NCBI RefSeq assembly: GCF_032854445.1 | Contig: NC_088295.1 | Span: forward strand, 74,740,028-74,804,027 | Direction: 5' to 3' | DNA length: 64,000 nucleotides | Source of the DNA: Liolophura sinensis | Taxonomy: Eukaryota; Mollusca; Polyplacophora; Chitonida; Chitonidae | Shown here: in pieces, positions 10,571 through 23,170 of the stretch | Position numbering within the stretch: position 1 is the first letter of the stretch | Layout: every line of letters begins with the position of its first letter | Made by a program: the position numbers and the translations under genes | The notes under the pieces: generated by a model | The model's input: only the letters and a program-made list of their open reading frames with translations | What the model was told of the DNA's origin: nothing | Database searches by the model: none

Positions 10571-11822
10571 TGACATGAAATGGGACAGACTCCTGTTCTA
10601 ACTCTAAAATCTCTAAAATAACCCTAAAACTCTAAAATATATGTAATATGTCAGTATATACTGCTGAGCATGGCCTATTTTGGTAAGTAGAAATGTGAGC
10701 ACATTTTTAGTTGCGAAGAAGGAAGTCACAGGAATTGCTTTGTTGACTAGAGGATTACGAGTGAAGTAACTGTCCCCAGTGAATTAAATATTTTTAATGA
10801 CATATCAAATGGTTTTTGAACTTTATACATATAAATGTATACATGTTTGTGTCTTGTCATGCATGTGAAGTTTTGAGCATCCACTTTAATGGCATGTAGA
10901 TGTGCAGAATGACTCAGGGTGAAAATGGTGATTACATATGCATGTCATAACTTCTTTTCCATGTAGGATATTGATTTTTGTGATATGTGTTTTTTCCTTG
11001 CACTTTAAAGGAGAAGAACCCCTTTCAAAAACTATGCATCATCTGAAAGGCCATTTCATGCCAATTCCAAATATGTTTTTTTTTAATATTAAAAGAAAAT
11101 TAAGAATCATTGAGGTTGTATGACATACCTTTTGGGCCAGACTGATTATGCAGTGCAGATAGACATCACAGACTCTTGCGGGACCTGTGAAATGGTCCCA
11201 AACTATTATATTTCCACATTAAATACAGATATTTACAGTACCGTACTGCATGTATATCCATGTTGAATGTAGAAATACAGCAGTGAGAGGATGATTGACA
11301 GGTGTACAGAATCTGGCACCTCACTGTGCTTCAGCTCAATCAACATACTCCAGAAGTCTGTCCACCAATAGATCCTCCGTCTTTATTTGCGCTTTATTCA
11401 CTGTGGAAAAATCACGAAAACCATATTTGGAAGAAGCATGAAACATTTTGTTTGACAATGCATACTTTTCTTTAAGGATGGTTTGTTCTTGTAAATCAGA
11501 CAAATTGATGAGAGTTATATTAGAGTGAGTTCTTGTAGTTAGTGCTTTATGGTGATAGCTGTAGGTTTTTTTGTGTCTGATACACCTATCATACCATACA
11601 TGTCTACATACCCTTACTCTTCAACCCTTTCAACCACTAAAGCACTTTTTTTCAGTGGAATTTATGAATGCATTTGGTATGTGAAGCACAATAAAAATGA
11701 TTTGTTTGTGTTGCTAAAGATGCAAGCTTCATTAAACTGAGAAAATTATATCTGTACACTCCATGATTCTCTCAGAATGTTTCGAAATGTACGTTGCAGA
11801 GGTGGTTGAAAAGGTTGAAGAA
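10571..11822. other. No gene recognised
   Basis: AT-rich intergenic or intronic DNA with no supported feature. A segment around 11000-11110 reads like an old dispersed repeat, but I could not define its ends. Confidence 0.4.
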
Positions 11823-12082
11823 TTAGGGTATGTGGTTTCTACACCATCTAGATGTGTAATTGGTTCTCCAGCAACCTGTTGCCAACAATGCAACACCAAT
11901 AGCTATAAAATTACAGATTAGGACCAATGTAAAGACAGCAGTGGATTGGTTTTGCCAGATCTTAATGTTATTGTAACTAGTACACAGTGGGAGCTCTGGG
12001 ATGTCAGCATTCAGATTCACTGGTAGGTCTGACTGCTTGAGTTTCCAGATTGTGTGGCATGGAAACTGTTGGATATAAGGAG
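11823..12082 (-). CDS. Short candidate exon with one hydrophobic segment
   Basis: A minus-strand frame open from an in-frame stop near 12095 to TAA at 11823. A possible acceptor, GGATTCCAG, ends at 12083. The ~85-residue translation begins PYIQQFPCHTIWKLKQ and contains a strongly hydrophobic run, AVFTLVLICNFIAIGVALLA, preceded by polar residues and followed by CWRTN and Arg residues. This layout would suit a single-pass membrane segment with a short basic cytosolic tail. I recognise no family. A chance hydrophobic frame in AT-rich DNA is the main alternative. Confidence 0.2.
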
Positions 12083-12734
12083 CTGGAATCCATTACTGCG
12101 TCACATCAGTTCCTACCAGCCGGTAATCATTGATCTGTTAGAGATAGCCCACACAGCTTCTGGTCTGCATGGCTTACTGGCAAGACCAACATCTTTGTAT
12201 GCTCTTAATATATAGTAGAACTACTTGCATGCCTGGAACAGCATCCATTTTATTGAGGTATTTTAATCGTGTAGATTTTTTGGTATTTTTCCCCTGAGGA
12301 GCAAATAGAGATAACACCAAGTTTATCAGATCCTCAGTACATCTCTGATTAATTTATGGCACTAGGGTCAGGGGATGTCAGTAGGTAAATGTGGACTGAA
12401 CATGTTCTTGTGAGTATATCAAAGCAAGGTACTCTAAAGATCTCCATCTGGTAACACACTAACATCTTCACTTTCATGTTCTAGGCCTTGCATAAGGTAC
12501 CAGGTTTGTTTGTTTTACTTGCAGTGTAGATTTGAAAGACTTAACTCTTCTGGCAACAAACCCTTCTCTTGTTAAGAAACATACTTGGTCCAGACAGCGT
12601 TTAGTAAATAAAACATTTTGTTTTGTCTCAATAACTTACACATTTTGAGTGATATGTTTTCAAGGTGTTATGTGTGCAGTACTTTGTCTCAGATGCCAAG
12701 AATGTGGTTAAAAATTTTGTTCTTAGTGTAATTG
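12083..12734. other. No gene recognised
   Basis: AT-rich DNA. The last nine bases (GTGTAATTG, 12726-12734) form the left target-site duplication of the SINE that follows. Confidence 0.5.
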
Positions 12735-13048
12735 ACCGGCCCTGGTAACATGGTTGGTAGAGCGTCCGCTTCGGGAACGGTAGATCCGGGGTCAGTCCTG
12801 GGTTGGGTCACACCTAAGACTTCAAAAAAGAGGAAGTTCTAGCTTCCTCGCTTGGCATTCAGCATTAAGAGGATAATGCAGTGGCTGGTTGACCCATATC
12901 AGTATAATGGCTCGGGCAGGGCCACTTACTTGCCTTTGGTAAGGCATCTCAGTGAAGCAGCACTAGATAAAAGAGCGGTGGAAATCCACATTACACGTAC
13001 ATGCACCCTAAGTACTACGTTAAACCCCAAGCACTCGCCCACTCACTG
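12735..13048 (+). mobile_element. SINE family A, full-length copy
   Basis: The head is tRNA-like: GGTTGGTAGAGCGTCC resembles a D-arm/A-box, CTTCGGGAACGG an anticodon arm, and GGGGTCAGTCC a decayed B-box. The body includes CAGTGAAGCAGCACTAGA, and the tail TACTACGTTAAACCCC leads into CACTC repeats. The copy is flanked by a 9-bp target-site duplication, GTGTAATTG, at 12726-12734 and 13052-13060. No protein is encoded; movement would depend on LINE reverse transcriptase in trans. A 102-codon plus frame across it is spurious. Confidence 0.85.
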
Positions 13049-13162
13049 TTTGTGTAATTGGAGAGATGGAGGAAAGACAGCAGTTATTCTTCTGCCAACC
13101 TGCAGTTTTCTTTGCCTGTTCATCCCTCCAAACATATTCATCCAGGCTTTGTTACATTAATA

Positions 13163-13303
13163 GGTGGTCTTCCTCTCCGTTGGAATGTCTGCCAGCAACC
13201 TTCAGATAGATTTCTTCCCACCATAATGCTGGCCGCTGTCGTATAAGTGAAATATTCTTGTGTATGTCGTAAAACACCAATGATTTAAAAAAAAAAAAAT
13301 GCT
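13163..13303 (+). mobile_element. SINE family B, 5'-truncated copy
   Basis: This matches the 3' half of family B: CACCATAATGCTGGCCGCTG, then GTATAAGTGAAATATTCTTG, then GTAAAACACCAATGA, ending in a run of 13 A. The tRNA-like head is absent, and the left part (CTTCCTCTCCGTTGG...) carries an internal deletion relative to the longer copy at 21393. No clear target-site duplication was found. Confidence 0.75.
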
Positions 13304-16300
13304 TTTAGTAATGCTTTTAATGTTTTTAATGCTCTCCCTTGGATTGCTTTACATGTATGTCACTGCCACAAATAAACAAGATCAGCATTTCAACCTGTTC
13401 TGACATTAGTGATCTTCTCAGGGTTCAGACTTGCCTGTAATGGTCACACTAAAATTTCTTGAACCTCACTCAAACAAACATCTTGGCCAACATGGATCTA
13501 TAATTAGCGGTCATCTTTGAAGTAAGTCATGAGATAAATATGGGCGTCTGTATGTATATAAATCAAAGAGAAACAACTAATTGTTAGCGCAGAGATCTAA
13601 TTTTTTTTTTTTTTAACCGGACTTCCTGCCTGATCATATGACCCAAGTGACCATGGTTGTGCTCAACATTCCAGTACAGGACATATGGTAATTGCACAGG
13701 CATATACTGTGAATGACGTCTGTCACCTACTGGTCGGCCATCCTTAAATATTTGTGTGTATTGGGCATAACCCAACCGTTGCTCTGAAGGGCCTTATTCT
13801 AATGTCTTTTGGATATTGATGGAAAATTCTTTTTATTTTTCTCTCCATCTTAATGCCTTTAAAATTCCTCTAAAAGTATTCTCTACCAACGGACTGATAC
13901 TGTTTTTTTTGCGATAGGGCTATGCCTAACCCAAAATTTTTAAAGATGGCTCTGTGAACATGTGGATAGCTCTTTAAGATGCCAGGACACATAGGTATTA
14001 GTTCAATCTGAGCCTCAGGTGTGCAGTCCTCAGGATTTCTTCTGCCTCCATGGATCCTGGAGCCTTCATGGCAGTATTTAAGAGGTTAGTGGACACGTAA
14101 TGCCATTTAGGTAGCCTTACATGAATTTCATTGGATACCAATTTCACTCTATGAATATGGCTTATATCATGAGCTCATTAGGTGGTTCAAAAAGTTGTCA
14201 TTTACTTGCCAAAGCCTAATGTTTTAATGAGGACAAAAATTCGTCAGTACACTGGAAGTAAACATCAAACTAATAGTAAATTTCTCTATTTCAGGTCAAA
14301 ATTTAGCCGGTAGGTTACACCTTCTGAGCCCATTCAGCTTCTGAGTCTACATGTAGCTTCTGCAGAAGTGTTAAGCTAAGTTCTATCTGTGTACTTGGGA
14401 GATATATTTGTCAAATTCTGACAGCTCGGCAGATAACCTAGTCTGTTATGGGTGCCATAGGTATTTGGTACAAGAACTGGAGTAGTAGACAGGCTATATA
14501 TACAGAGTGACTGTACAGATACATTTACCTAGGCTGCTTGGTGTATGCATCATGTATGAATTGTGATCATGAAAGGGTTATTATACTAAATATATACTGG
14601 TACAATATAGCTGTAAATTCTAGCTGAGGAGGACATGGGCACATGACTACATGTTAATGTAGTGCAAGGCTAATGTGATTTTCTGTTGTGTTGACTGAAA
14701 TGTTAATCTGATATTTGTAAGAATTGCATTGACTCTATTAATGAGAACAGGTAATGTTCTTTGGAGAAGTTATTTTAAACACCTGTTTGCTTGTGAAGGA
14801 TTGGTTTCAGTTTTTATGTTCTTTAAAGCAGAATTGAAGGATCAGTAATAATTAAAATAGATTTTTATTTATGTTTGTTTAATGACCTTCTCTTCAAATC
14901 CTCGGTATTTCTGTAAGAAGCTGTCCAATGATTATAGCTTATAGCAAACCGAAAATGAATTGAAAAGCACAAAAGTTTGCCATTGTTTTGGGAGAATATA
15001 AATTAACAGGAACTGGACAAGAAATCCTGAAGATGTGAAAATGCTCTTACTTTTCTGTCTAAATAACCTCTTCTTCATTGCTTCACAGATTTATATGCAC
15101 ATATAATGTGCGTAGTACATGAGCATAAATGTGCACAATAGTGACCTTGTTTGAATTGGTTTTTTGGTGCAGGCCACGCAGAAATATACGTCAACAATCT
15201 GGCCACATACCAAAGCCATTAGGTTTCCAAGTATCATTTTGAAGAAGTTTAATGTGGGCAATTACTTTTTACTTGGATATATTCCATGTTAAGTGATGTG
15301 GTATTTCACTCAGCTAAAAGACATTGCCATTCACGTGAAATAGGTATTATTACAAGGGTCTGCCATTACTGATCTATTTTACAAGCCTTGTGGGATTGGT
15401 GTGGCAAAATCTGTTAACATGGAGCTTTTCCAGAGTTCGAGAAAAACATTTTTATCTTTACACTTATGTGATCGCCATGATATTACAAGAATGGCAGATG
15501 TAAATTAAGTGTTCACCAACAGATACTGAGAAAATGATAAGCTTTTAGACTGATAACCCAGTGCTACTGGAGTATAATCGAGAAAAGCCCAACATCATTG
15601 TTTAAAACGTCTGAGAGTGCACTACTATGTGGCACATGCTGGAGTTTCAAAGAATGCTGAGTGTGAAGATAGCCTTGACATCTTATGCACCTCCAAGATG
15701 GGAGAGTTCTAGGGTAGTGTATATGTAGGTTACATTGGCTTGTCCCACAGCCACACATGTGTTCTTTATCTGTGGTGCTAAATAAAGCGGTAGAGGCACC
15801 TTCTACTCTGGCAGGCAAAGTGGAGAGTTATTGGTGATTATGAGCCACTGTCTTCACGCAGAAGCTTTTGACCTCACTAAGAAGTACATGTTCTAATCTT
15901 GTGGAACATGTCCCAAAACGCCCAACTCCTCACAGGTTTGGGTTAGCAAACGCACCGTTGCGCCAATGAGCAGATTGTTCTGCATGCAGCCTTGCACCTG
16001 GCATTCCAAACACACCAGATGTTTCTTCTATACTTATATGGCAGCAGCCTTACTGTCTTTACTTTTGAAGTGTGGAAGCCAACTTTATGAACAAAGTGCA
16101 GCTGTCCCCTATGGGTGTGCATGTGTTGCCATTTTTATGCACACTTTTTGATCAGCACTATTTATGTTGAACTAATTTATGCAGTCACGGTAGAGTTTAT
16201 GACACGGACATACTGAGATTCACTGCACACTGTTTTTCTGTAATGAAATATTTGTAATGTTGATAGAACTTATTTTTATAGACAAGCAGTAGTTTTCTAG

Positions 16301-17279
16301 GTGAATGTTGAGGTAATTGCACGTGGCTGAACAGATGAATTTTAACCAGACCATAAACACTTTCAAGACGTGACCCAACAAAGTTAGCTTAAAAACATTT
16401 CTGTTTTTTGTCCTCGTAAAATGCTAAATGCATTTTACAGCCAAATAAAGAAGTAAGAGTATTCAAAATAACCCCAATATAAATTGACTGTGGCATCTCG
16501 TGATGCTTACAAACACGTTATTGCATTTTCCTTCCATAACAATAAATGATGATTGCCACCAACTGAATTCAGGAACTGTAATCTTTTTGTTTTAGCACTG
16601 TTTTCCAGCTTCTAATGTTCATCTCTTTGAAAACTTTAATCTCACAGTTCACAGCTTAATAGAAGGTTTATTTCCTTTGCTTATGGTGTTGTCCATAAAT
16701 GTAGAATAGATGTAGGTGCAAACATAATATTTTTGTTTTTGTCCTTTCGAAACGTCAGAGAGCCCATCAGTCTCTACCCTGTCCAACAAGATCAGATCAG
16801 ACAAAATGTAGTGGATAAATTCCAGTAAAGCTCTACCATAGTACGCCTATCTGTCATTACAGTTGATTTGTTTTCAGCCATCACCTTCAGTACTTACAAC
16901 CGATGGTTGGTGTTGACACCCCTTTGGCAATTCAATCTCCTGGGTTGAATGCAGTGGCTTTGAAAGTTGGGTGGATCAGCCCAGCTTGTAATAGTACAAG
17001 GCTTCTAGTGTCTTATCAGATGTTCTCTATTTGATGCTGGGAGCAGTGTACTCACTAGCACTGGGTATTTATTTACCTTCTGGAATGTCAGTACAGATGG
17101 TTGAGAAACCTCCCTCCTAGTCTTTGGCCCAGACCCCTCCATATGTTAGGTATCCTCACCAGAGATGTCCAGACATGTTGGCTCAAGGTTTATGCTCTTC
17201 TTCTGCCCATGTGTCAGACATGTGGAGTAAATATGGGTTAATGATCAGAGGGGGTGTCACAGGATGCAATGATGAGGCC
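13304..17279. other. No gene recognised
   Basis: About 4 kb of AT-rich DNA. Frames of 60-84 codons occur at 13584, 15564 and 15966, without family resemblance. No repeats with definable ends were seen. Confidence 0.4.
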
Positions 17280-18045
17280 CCCTGGTTGTGTTTGTAATAC
17301 AGTATGGATCATCAACCAGCAGGGTACAAGTTTTGATTGAGTTCCCTAGAAAATGTTCCTTGTTTCAAGTCTGGTCAATTCTGGGTGTGACTGAGGAATT
17401 TTTGCCTCATCAGTTCTCTGTAAGTAGTGTAGTCTGGGTTCCTCCTGGAGACAAATACTCTCCCTCTTTGCCACCTCCCACCATGAATATGAGATATCCC
17501 CTTGGTGAACACGAGGTTACACCCACGAGAATTTGAGGCCTCCCTTGATGCATATGAGATCACCCACTGGTGAATACCAGGTCTTCCCTGGTAAATATGT
17601 GGTCACCTTGCCTTTCTTTGATGAATATGATGCTTCCAATGCAGCACCCAGCCTGCCTGTTATACCTGGAGGTTTGTCAGATGGATGTCCTGGGAAGGAG
17701 GTTTTCTCCTGAAGGCCTGGTTTCCTTGGCTGGTTTGGTCTAAAGTCATCAGGCCTCTGATTTTATCTTATCCGTCCATTTTTCCTCATGCTTGGTTTCC
17801 TCTGGGTTCCCGTGGACTGTCATCGTGTCTCCACATTTCTGTGCCTGGTTTCCTTGCCTAGTTTTGTCTGGTTCTTCCAGACTGGTGTCTAGCATTAGAG
17901 CCACTGTCCCTTTTTCTCCTATCTGTCCAGTTTCATGTCTGCGCCTGTTTCCTTAGGACTCAGAGGTCTGGCTTCCTCTTGCATTTGTTTTGTTTCCTGG
18001 TTTATTTGTCTTGTTCCTCCTGACTCCTATCAGAGAAAATAATTA
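17280..18045. repeat. Degenerate tandem repeat region, pyrimidine-rich on the plus strand
   Basis: At about 17485-17640 the phrase GAATATGAGNTCNCCC-like recurs about every 28-32 bases with many changes (…GAATATGAGATATCCCC, GCATATGAGATCACCC, GAATATGATGCTTCC). From about 17700 a second phrase, GCCTGGTTTCCTTGGCTGG-like, recurs irregularly (TTGGTTTCCTCTGGG, CCTGGTTTCCTTGCCTAG, CTGGTTTATTTG). These look like two old, decayed minisatellites. No intact frame runs through them. Confidence 0.5.
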
Positions 18046-20074
18046 TGAAGAGAGTAAAAGAGAGCAATCAAGTAAATAATACGGCTCAAGAATATGGTTC
18101 TAAACATTAGAGACTAGCAAAGCTATCACTCTCTTTTCTCACAAAAATCATCACTACAAAGTGAAAGTGTCCCTGGAGGAGTGAAATGATTGCTATTCAT
18201 GCACAATAATATTAGGAGTTTGGCTTTGGCTAACTTGATTGAAACATTGTATGGTGTTGTCTGATGGCTGATCTGATTTAAAACAGAAATGATGTGCATC
18301 TATACACAGCTTATATTAATATTGTAGAACAATTCTCTACAGGTAAGCGGATTTATACCCAAAACGAGATATTACTAATCTTTTTTTAAGTCAAATTTTC
18401 TATTAATTTTGTTCTCAGACTGATGTTATCTGAACTTCAAAGGAAACTACATGTATTATTTCCAACTACTTGTGGAATAAACTCTTCTTGGAAAAGATTG
18501 ATCTTTATGTTGTTAGCCAGTATATCAGAATCTCTGTCTTAGGGCGACCATTTTAAGTGACATTTTTACGAGTAATGATACATGTACATGTAGTTTCTTC
18601 AGTGTCTCTCACATTAGGTGGGTCAGCTGCAGTATTTGCATTTTCTGAGAAAGATGACACTTTTTTCTTTAGGAAAGTAGATTGGATATTTTCAAAGGGC
18701 TTCTTGGCAATGACAGGTGATATTTTACAACTAGTTAAGACAACTTCAGACATTCTGGAACTCAAATTCACAATAACAACAAAAAAAAACAAGGAACAGT
18801 TACTCAATCTGATGAGAGAAAATGTGCTAGTGTGGAGGCATCGTTAAGTCTCCAGGGGTTCCTCTCCAATTTGAGCAACTTGTTATTTCTCGAAAGAAAG
18901 TTGTTATTGCAAACAGTGGCCTGGTTTTCCAGACACTTCTGGTATACTCAGACATGTTTTTTGAATTGGTGCAACGAGGGTTCAGTGTGCCAGCACTGCA
19001 GAGCCCATGCAAAAAAGTGTTATGCACTGCACAAAACTGTTATCCATTACATGTAGCTAATAGTTTATATGCAAGTGAAATTACATAACCGCGATATTAT
19101 CTTAAATAGGGTAAATTTCAGCCATTGATAAATTAAGACTTGGTTGTTACAGTTATGGATACATGTATATTTTGATTTTGGATTCTTTTGGATTTATCTG
19201 AATCATTGAATAGTTTTACTATTAGAAGTAGTTGATATTGTAAAACGTATGAAATGAGTGGAATGTGCATGGAGTGAATGTGGAACAAATTTGTAAGTAC
19301 AATACACCCGAGAAAAGTGTCACTGGGATACCCAATAGGGCATTTTCATTGAAAAATATAAACTGTATACCCATACTAAAGTAGTCAGCTGTGAATCAAA
19401 ACAGTGGTTGTGCTATAAATTCTCAGAGTTTGCAGGCATATTTTATAAACCATTTATATAATATAGGTTTATAAACATGGAGATATTTGCTCTCTAAACA
19501 GTCTCTGTTATTTAAATAAACTAAACAGCTCTTAACAGGACACATGTTTATCAAAACTGTCACATTGATTATTCAGTGTTTTAAGGTTACTTAGGAATTG
19601 TTCTTGTTAGTTTTTCTGAACATTTGCACATATATGTGTATATGGAACATTTACACATTTATGTGTATGTTCAGCTAGAACTATCAGTAGCATTTTTCTC
19701 TGGCTTAGTACAGAGAAGTGTGGCCCTTGAATTGTCGACAAATGTAATCAGTAAAGTATAGCTTTAGATGCAGTTTGAAAACATAAATCAGAAGGTTTTG
19801 AAGACTAAAATGTATCGTTTATGTACAGTGGCACATGCTAATTTTACAGAACAAGATACATTATAACCAGCCCAGATAAGATTACGTGTTTTTTTAATAT
19901 GCGAAAACATGTACTGCATGTATGTCTGTGGTTGAATTCATTGAGGGTTTCAGTTACAGGGATATTTAAGGGCTATTATCTCAAAAAGTATTGAATATAT
20001 TACCTTTCTGAGGCCATATTCTGAAAGCCTGGGTAGGAAAACTCTAGTAGGTGGATTTCCAGACTGTTCCACTT
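18046..20074. other. No gene recognised
   Basis: AT-rich DNA. The two overlapping frames near 18553-18847 are on opposite strands and show no family signal. A palindromic CATGTACATG occurs near 18581. Confidence 0.4.
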
Positions 20075-20260
20075 GAATGGGAAATCATCTAAAAATGCTT
20101 CCAGAACAAATAAGTGTGTCAAGACAGTCAAAAATTTGACAAACCTTCCTGATATAAGCATACAGTGTATGTTTAGGAATGTTTTCAAAATAATCCCAGA
20201 GGATACCAGAATAAATAAGTCTTTCGGGACTGTCAAAAATCAACCATACATGGTGTTTCA
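20075..20260. repeat. Old local duplication, period about 105 bp
   Basis: CCAGAACAAATAAGTGTGTC...CAGTCAAAAAT at 20101 recurs as CCAGAATAAATAAGTCTTTC...CTGTCAAAAAT at 20206, with flanking similarity (AAAATGCTTCC / AAAATAATCCC). There are only two diverged copies. A 68-codon plus frame runs through both but is not recognised. Confidence 0.45.
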
Positions 20261-21392
20261 AAAAATTTTTTGGAGCTGATGTGACACAGAATGGCCCAAT
20301 AATAAGTTATGCTAAATGGTCTGAATCTTTGTGTATGACTAATTTGCGCATTTTACTTAATTCTGGGAGTTCTATTAACATTTGAGTGGTGGGTTTGTTT
20401 GGAGGATACAGTGACATGATATCCTACATGAAAAATGTAAGTTTAATTACGGTCATCTGTAATTTGTTGACTACCTGTATTATAACTATTTGCATTTTTT
20501 CATTTTATTCAGCTGTACATCTAATACCAGCACTTCCTAATAGGAAGGATGAATTGGCTGGATTGTCAGCGTTATAATAGATGCTCTTCATGTTAGGTTA
20601 CATGAAAAAAATTTGACCAATTGCCCATGTCTATTTCTCATCTTTTATTCATCAGTGAATCCCAGATCGCTCTAAGTGTAGACTTTAATCATATCTCAGC
20701 TTTTGACTTATCTCCCTGCATAGTTGTGATATCATACATGATAATAGTCACTGACATAGATGAGGCAACCCTGCCCTGTGAAGGGCTGCCCTAGGGTGCC
20801 GGCCTCCGATACCGTTCCTGGGTTGATGAGAGAGTTATCTCCACTGCATTGAAGGCTATGATAAATTACTGGCTCAAATCTTCCTATCTGCAATAGCATG
20901 TCAGTAGTCTTGGGGAAACTCTGGCATTTTATGAACAGTGCTGTGGCCTGGTACAGGCCAATCCACTCTTGATAGCTAATACCTGCTGAGTTATTACCCA
21001 AGAACTCTTCTTGACAGGAACACCTTATAGCCTTGTAGGTGTTCTCCATGCTGTGTTGTGCTCGGGTTGTCAGCATCATCAGCGAGCAGTACTGATCAAA
21101 TATTGAGGACATATACTGACGACTGTAGATCAAATGATGTTGCATGTATCATGTAAAGTCTGCAGGATTCTCACTGTCATTGGAGGGAAAATAACCATTT
21201 TCAGGAAATGGTAAATTTTAGTCTGGATGATTAAGGATGCTAATAGTGAAAATTTGCATTTTATTTAAGTTTTCTGTAAGATTTCACATTATAATGCCAA
21301 AAAAGAGGGATTTTTTTAATTTAAAAATTTTTAATTTGTCAATTTAAAATAATGGAAAAATTGTTTCTTTCCTTAGTTAATTTATTAATAAG
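20261..21392. other. No gene recognised
   Basis: Includes a 137-codon minus frame (20732-21145) with protein-like composition but no recognised domain; frames of this length are expected a few times by chance in 64 kb. The last ten bases are the left target-site duplication of the next SINE. Confidence 0.35.
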
Positions 21393-21619
21393 TTTCGTAA
21401 TGACCCAGAAGCCTCTCACCAATGAAGTCGCTGTGAGTTCAAGTCCAGCTCATGCTGGCTTCCTCTCCGGCCATAAGTGGGAAGGTCTGTCAGAAACCTG
21501 CGGATGGCCGTGGATTTCGCCCGGGCTCAGCCCAGTTTCCACCCACCATAATGCTGGCCGCTGTAGTGTAAGTGAAATATATTTTGAGTACGGCGTAAAA
21601 CACCAATCAAATAAATAAA
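21393..21619 (+). mobile_element. SINE family B, slightly 5'-truncated copy with target-site duplication
   Basis: It starts inside the tRNA-like head (GTAATGACCCAGAAGCCTCT), retains the B-box-like GTGAGTTCAAGTCC, and continues with the family body (CTTCCTCTCCGGCC, CACCATAATGCTGGCCGCTG) and the tail GTAAAACACCAATC followed by AAATAAATAAA. It is flanked by a 10-bp duplication, TATTAATAAG, at 21383-21392 and 21620-21629. It is non-coding; an 88-codon frame through it is spurious. Confidence 0.88.
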
Positions 21620-22639
21620 TATTAATAAGGTTATAGCTGCAGCAGAAGGGTACTCACAAACGTCTAGATATCTCATCTTCATTTAATCAAGCTAGCAATG
21701 TTCAACATCACATACCTTGTTTTCTAAGCTGTAACTCTTTATAGCCCTGAACTTTCTGTCATAAGCATGCATGATTGACAGTCCAATCAGGTGCCAGTTT
21801 ACAAAGGTACCTTAGGTAAGCATACTGACAGGAGGTCAAAACAACATGGCATTAGAAAGTGGTTGTAGTAGCAACTATCCAGTGTAGATGGAATAAATTT
21901 AATTCATCGTAGTCTTAGAAGAAGTGCTAGCACAAAAAATAATTCCCTGCTCATCGACTTTTGAAGGACTATCGGAGGAGCGGTCATTTTGAGGCTAGAA
22001 ATTAGTTACAAAACAACAACACCATGGACTACACTTGGTATTCAACCTCTTACGCTGTCATCGGTATTGATGATAATGCAGTGACTTTCTGCTGCCTGTT
22101 GCTTGCTGAGTCAAGGAATGAATTGGATCCAAACGTACATGTATTTGCTTTGAAAACAAAGAAATAGGCCTACACACTTAGAAGGGACCATCAATGATTG
22201 GCTGGAAGGCCCTTTTGGAAGTATGCTGGCTGACATATCATTGGTTGTGGAAAGAGTTAGTTGCTGAAGACTTTTACATTTACAGTAAATCATGGGTGAT
22301 TATGTATATGAAGCTTAACAACCTTGATGACAGATGAAATATTTGTGTATGAATCGTCTTTGTCGTGAAGCAGATTTTCACGTGAAGCTTTCGGGGCTTA
22401 ACACTTGTCAGAGTGTATCCTGTAATTCTGGCAATGTCTTTGAAGCTTAAAAAATTGGTGAGACATAGTGTTCATTCATGTAACTGTGTACTTTGTAATA
22501 TGCAACTGTAAGATACAGATAAATAGTTACGGTGTGTGCATGGCTCTTGTTTAGCACGAAAGTCCATGAATCAAGCATTCTGAAGCAAAAAAAAAAAATA
22601 CCAAGGCACTTGTGTTTTTTGTCCTCCAACGCTCAACAA
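21620..22639. other. No gene recognised
   Basis: AT-rich DNA with no supported feature apart from the duplication at its left end. Confidence 0.4.
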
Positions 22640-23170
22640 CTTTAAATTTGAGAAAAGCTTGTTAAGTGGTTTCCGTGGATACGACGAGATCTGTTTCTGT
22701 TTGAGATTCCTGCAGCCTTATCGGCCTGTATCACGGGTGACCTCCTGGAGGGGGTATTGAATCCTCTCCCCGTTCCCCAGGGTAATCAGTTTCATCACCT
22801 TGTGCAGAGATACACTAAGCTAGTTACCCAGAGACTGAGTGCTTGTTGTTTCCTTTGTGAGTTTTTAAGAGACGATACTCATGGACAACATGGACTGTAC
22901 TGTTTCTGTGTTGTGGACATGGTAATAAAGCCGTCAAGGTAAAGCATGGAGTCAATCAGCGACTTTCAGATAATCCCCTCCTGTAACAGACGCCCATGTT
23001 AGACTCAAAGGCAAGATTGTTGCTGAAATGGCAAGGCATTGGAGCGTGAAATTTGGTTATCTGTCTGTAAGTCAGACTGGCATTGGGCATGCCACCATGA
23101 AAGGATCCGCCTGACTGCTTCTGACAGGGATTTGAGGGTGATGACCATGGGGTAAGCTATCACAGTACCA
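22640..23170. promoter_or_regulatory. Candidate non-coding regulatory island
   Basis: A higher-complexity, less AT-rich block with no long frame and no repeat similarity. Portions such as CTTATCGGCCTGTATCACGG and CTCTCCCCGTTCCCCAGGG are unlike the surrounding AT-rich DNA. It contains short GATA-type (CTTATC, AGATAA) and TGAC-type sites. The function is inferred from texture only. Confidence 0.2.

Noticed and set aside
20732-21145. 137-codon minus-strand frame starting with ATG
   Set aside because: It looks protein-like, but frames of this length are expected a few times by chance in 64 kb of this composition, and no domain, splice signal or partner exon was found.
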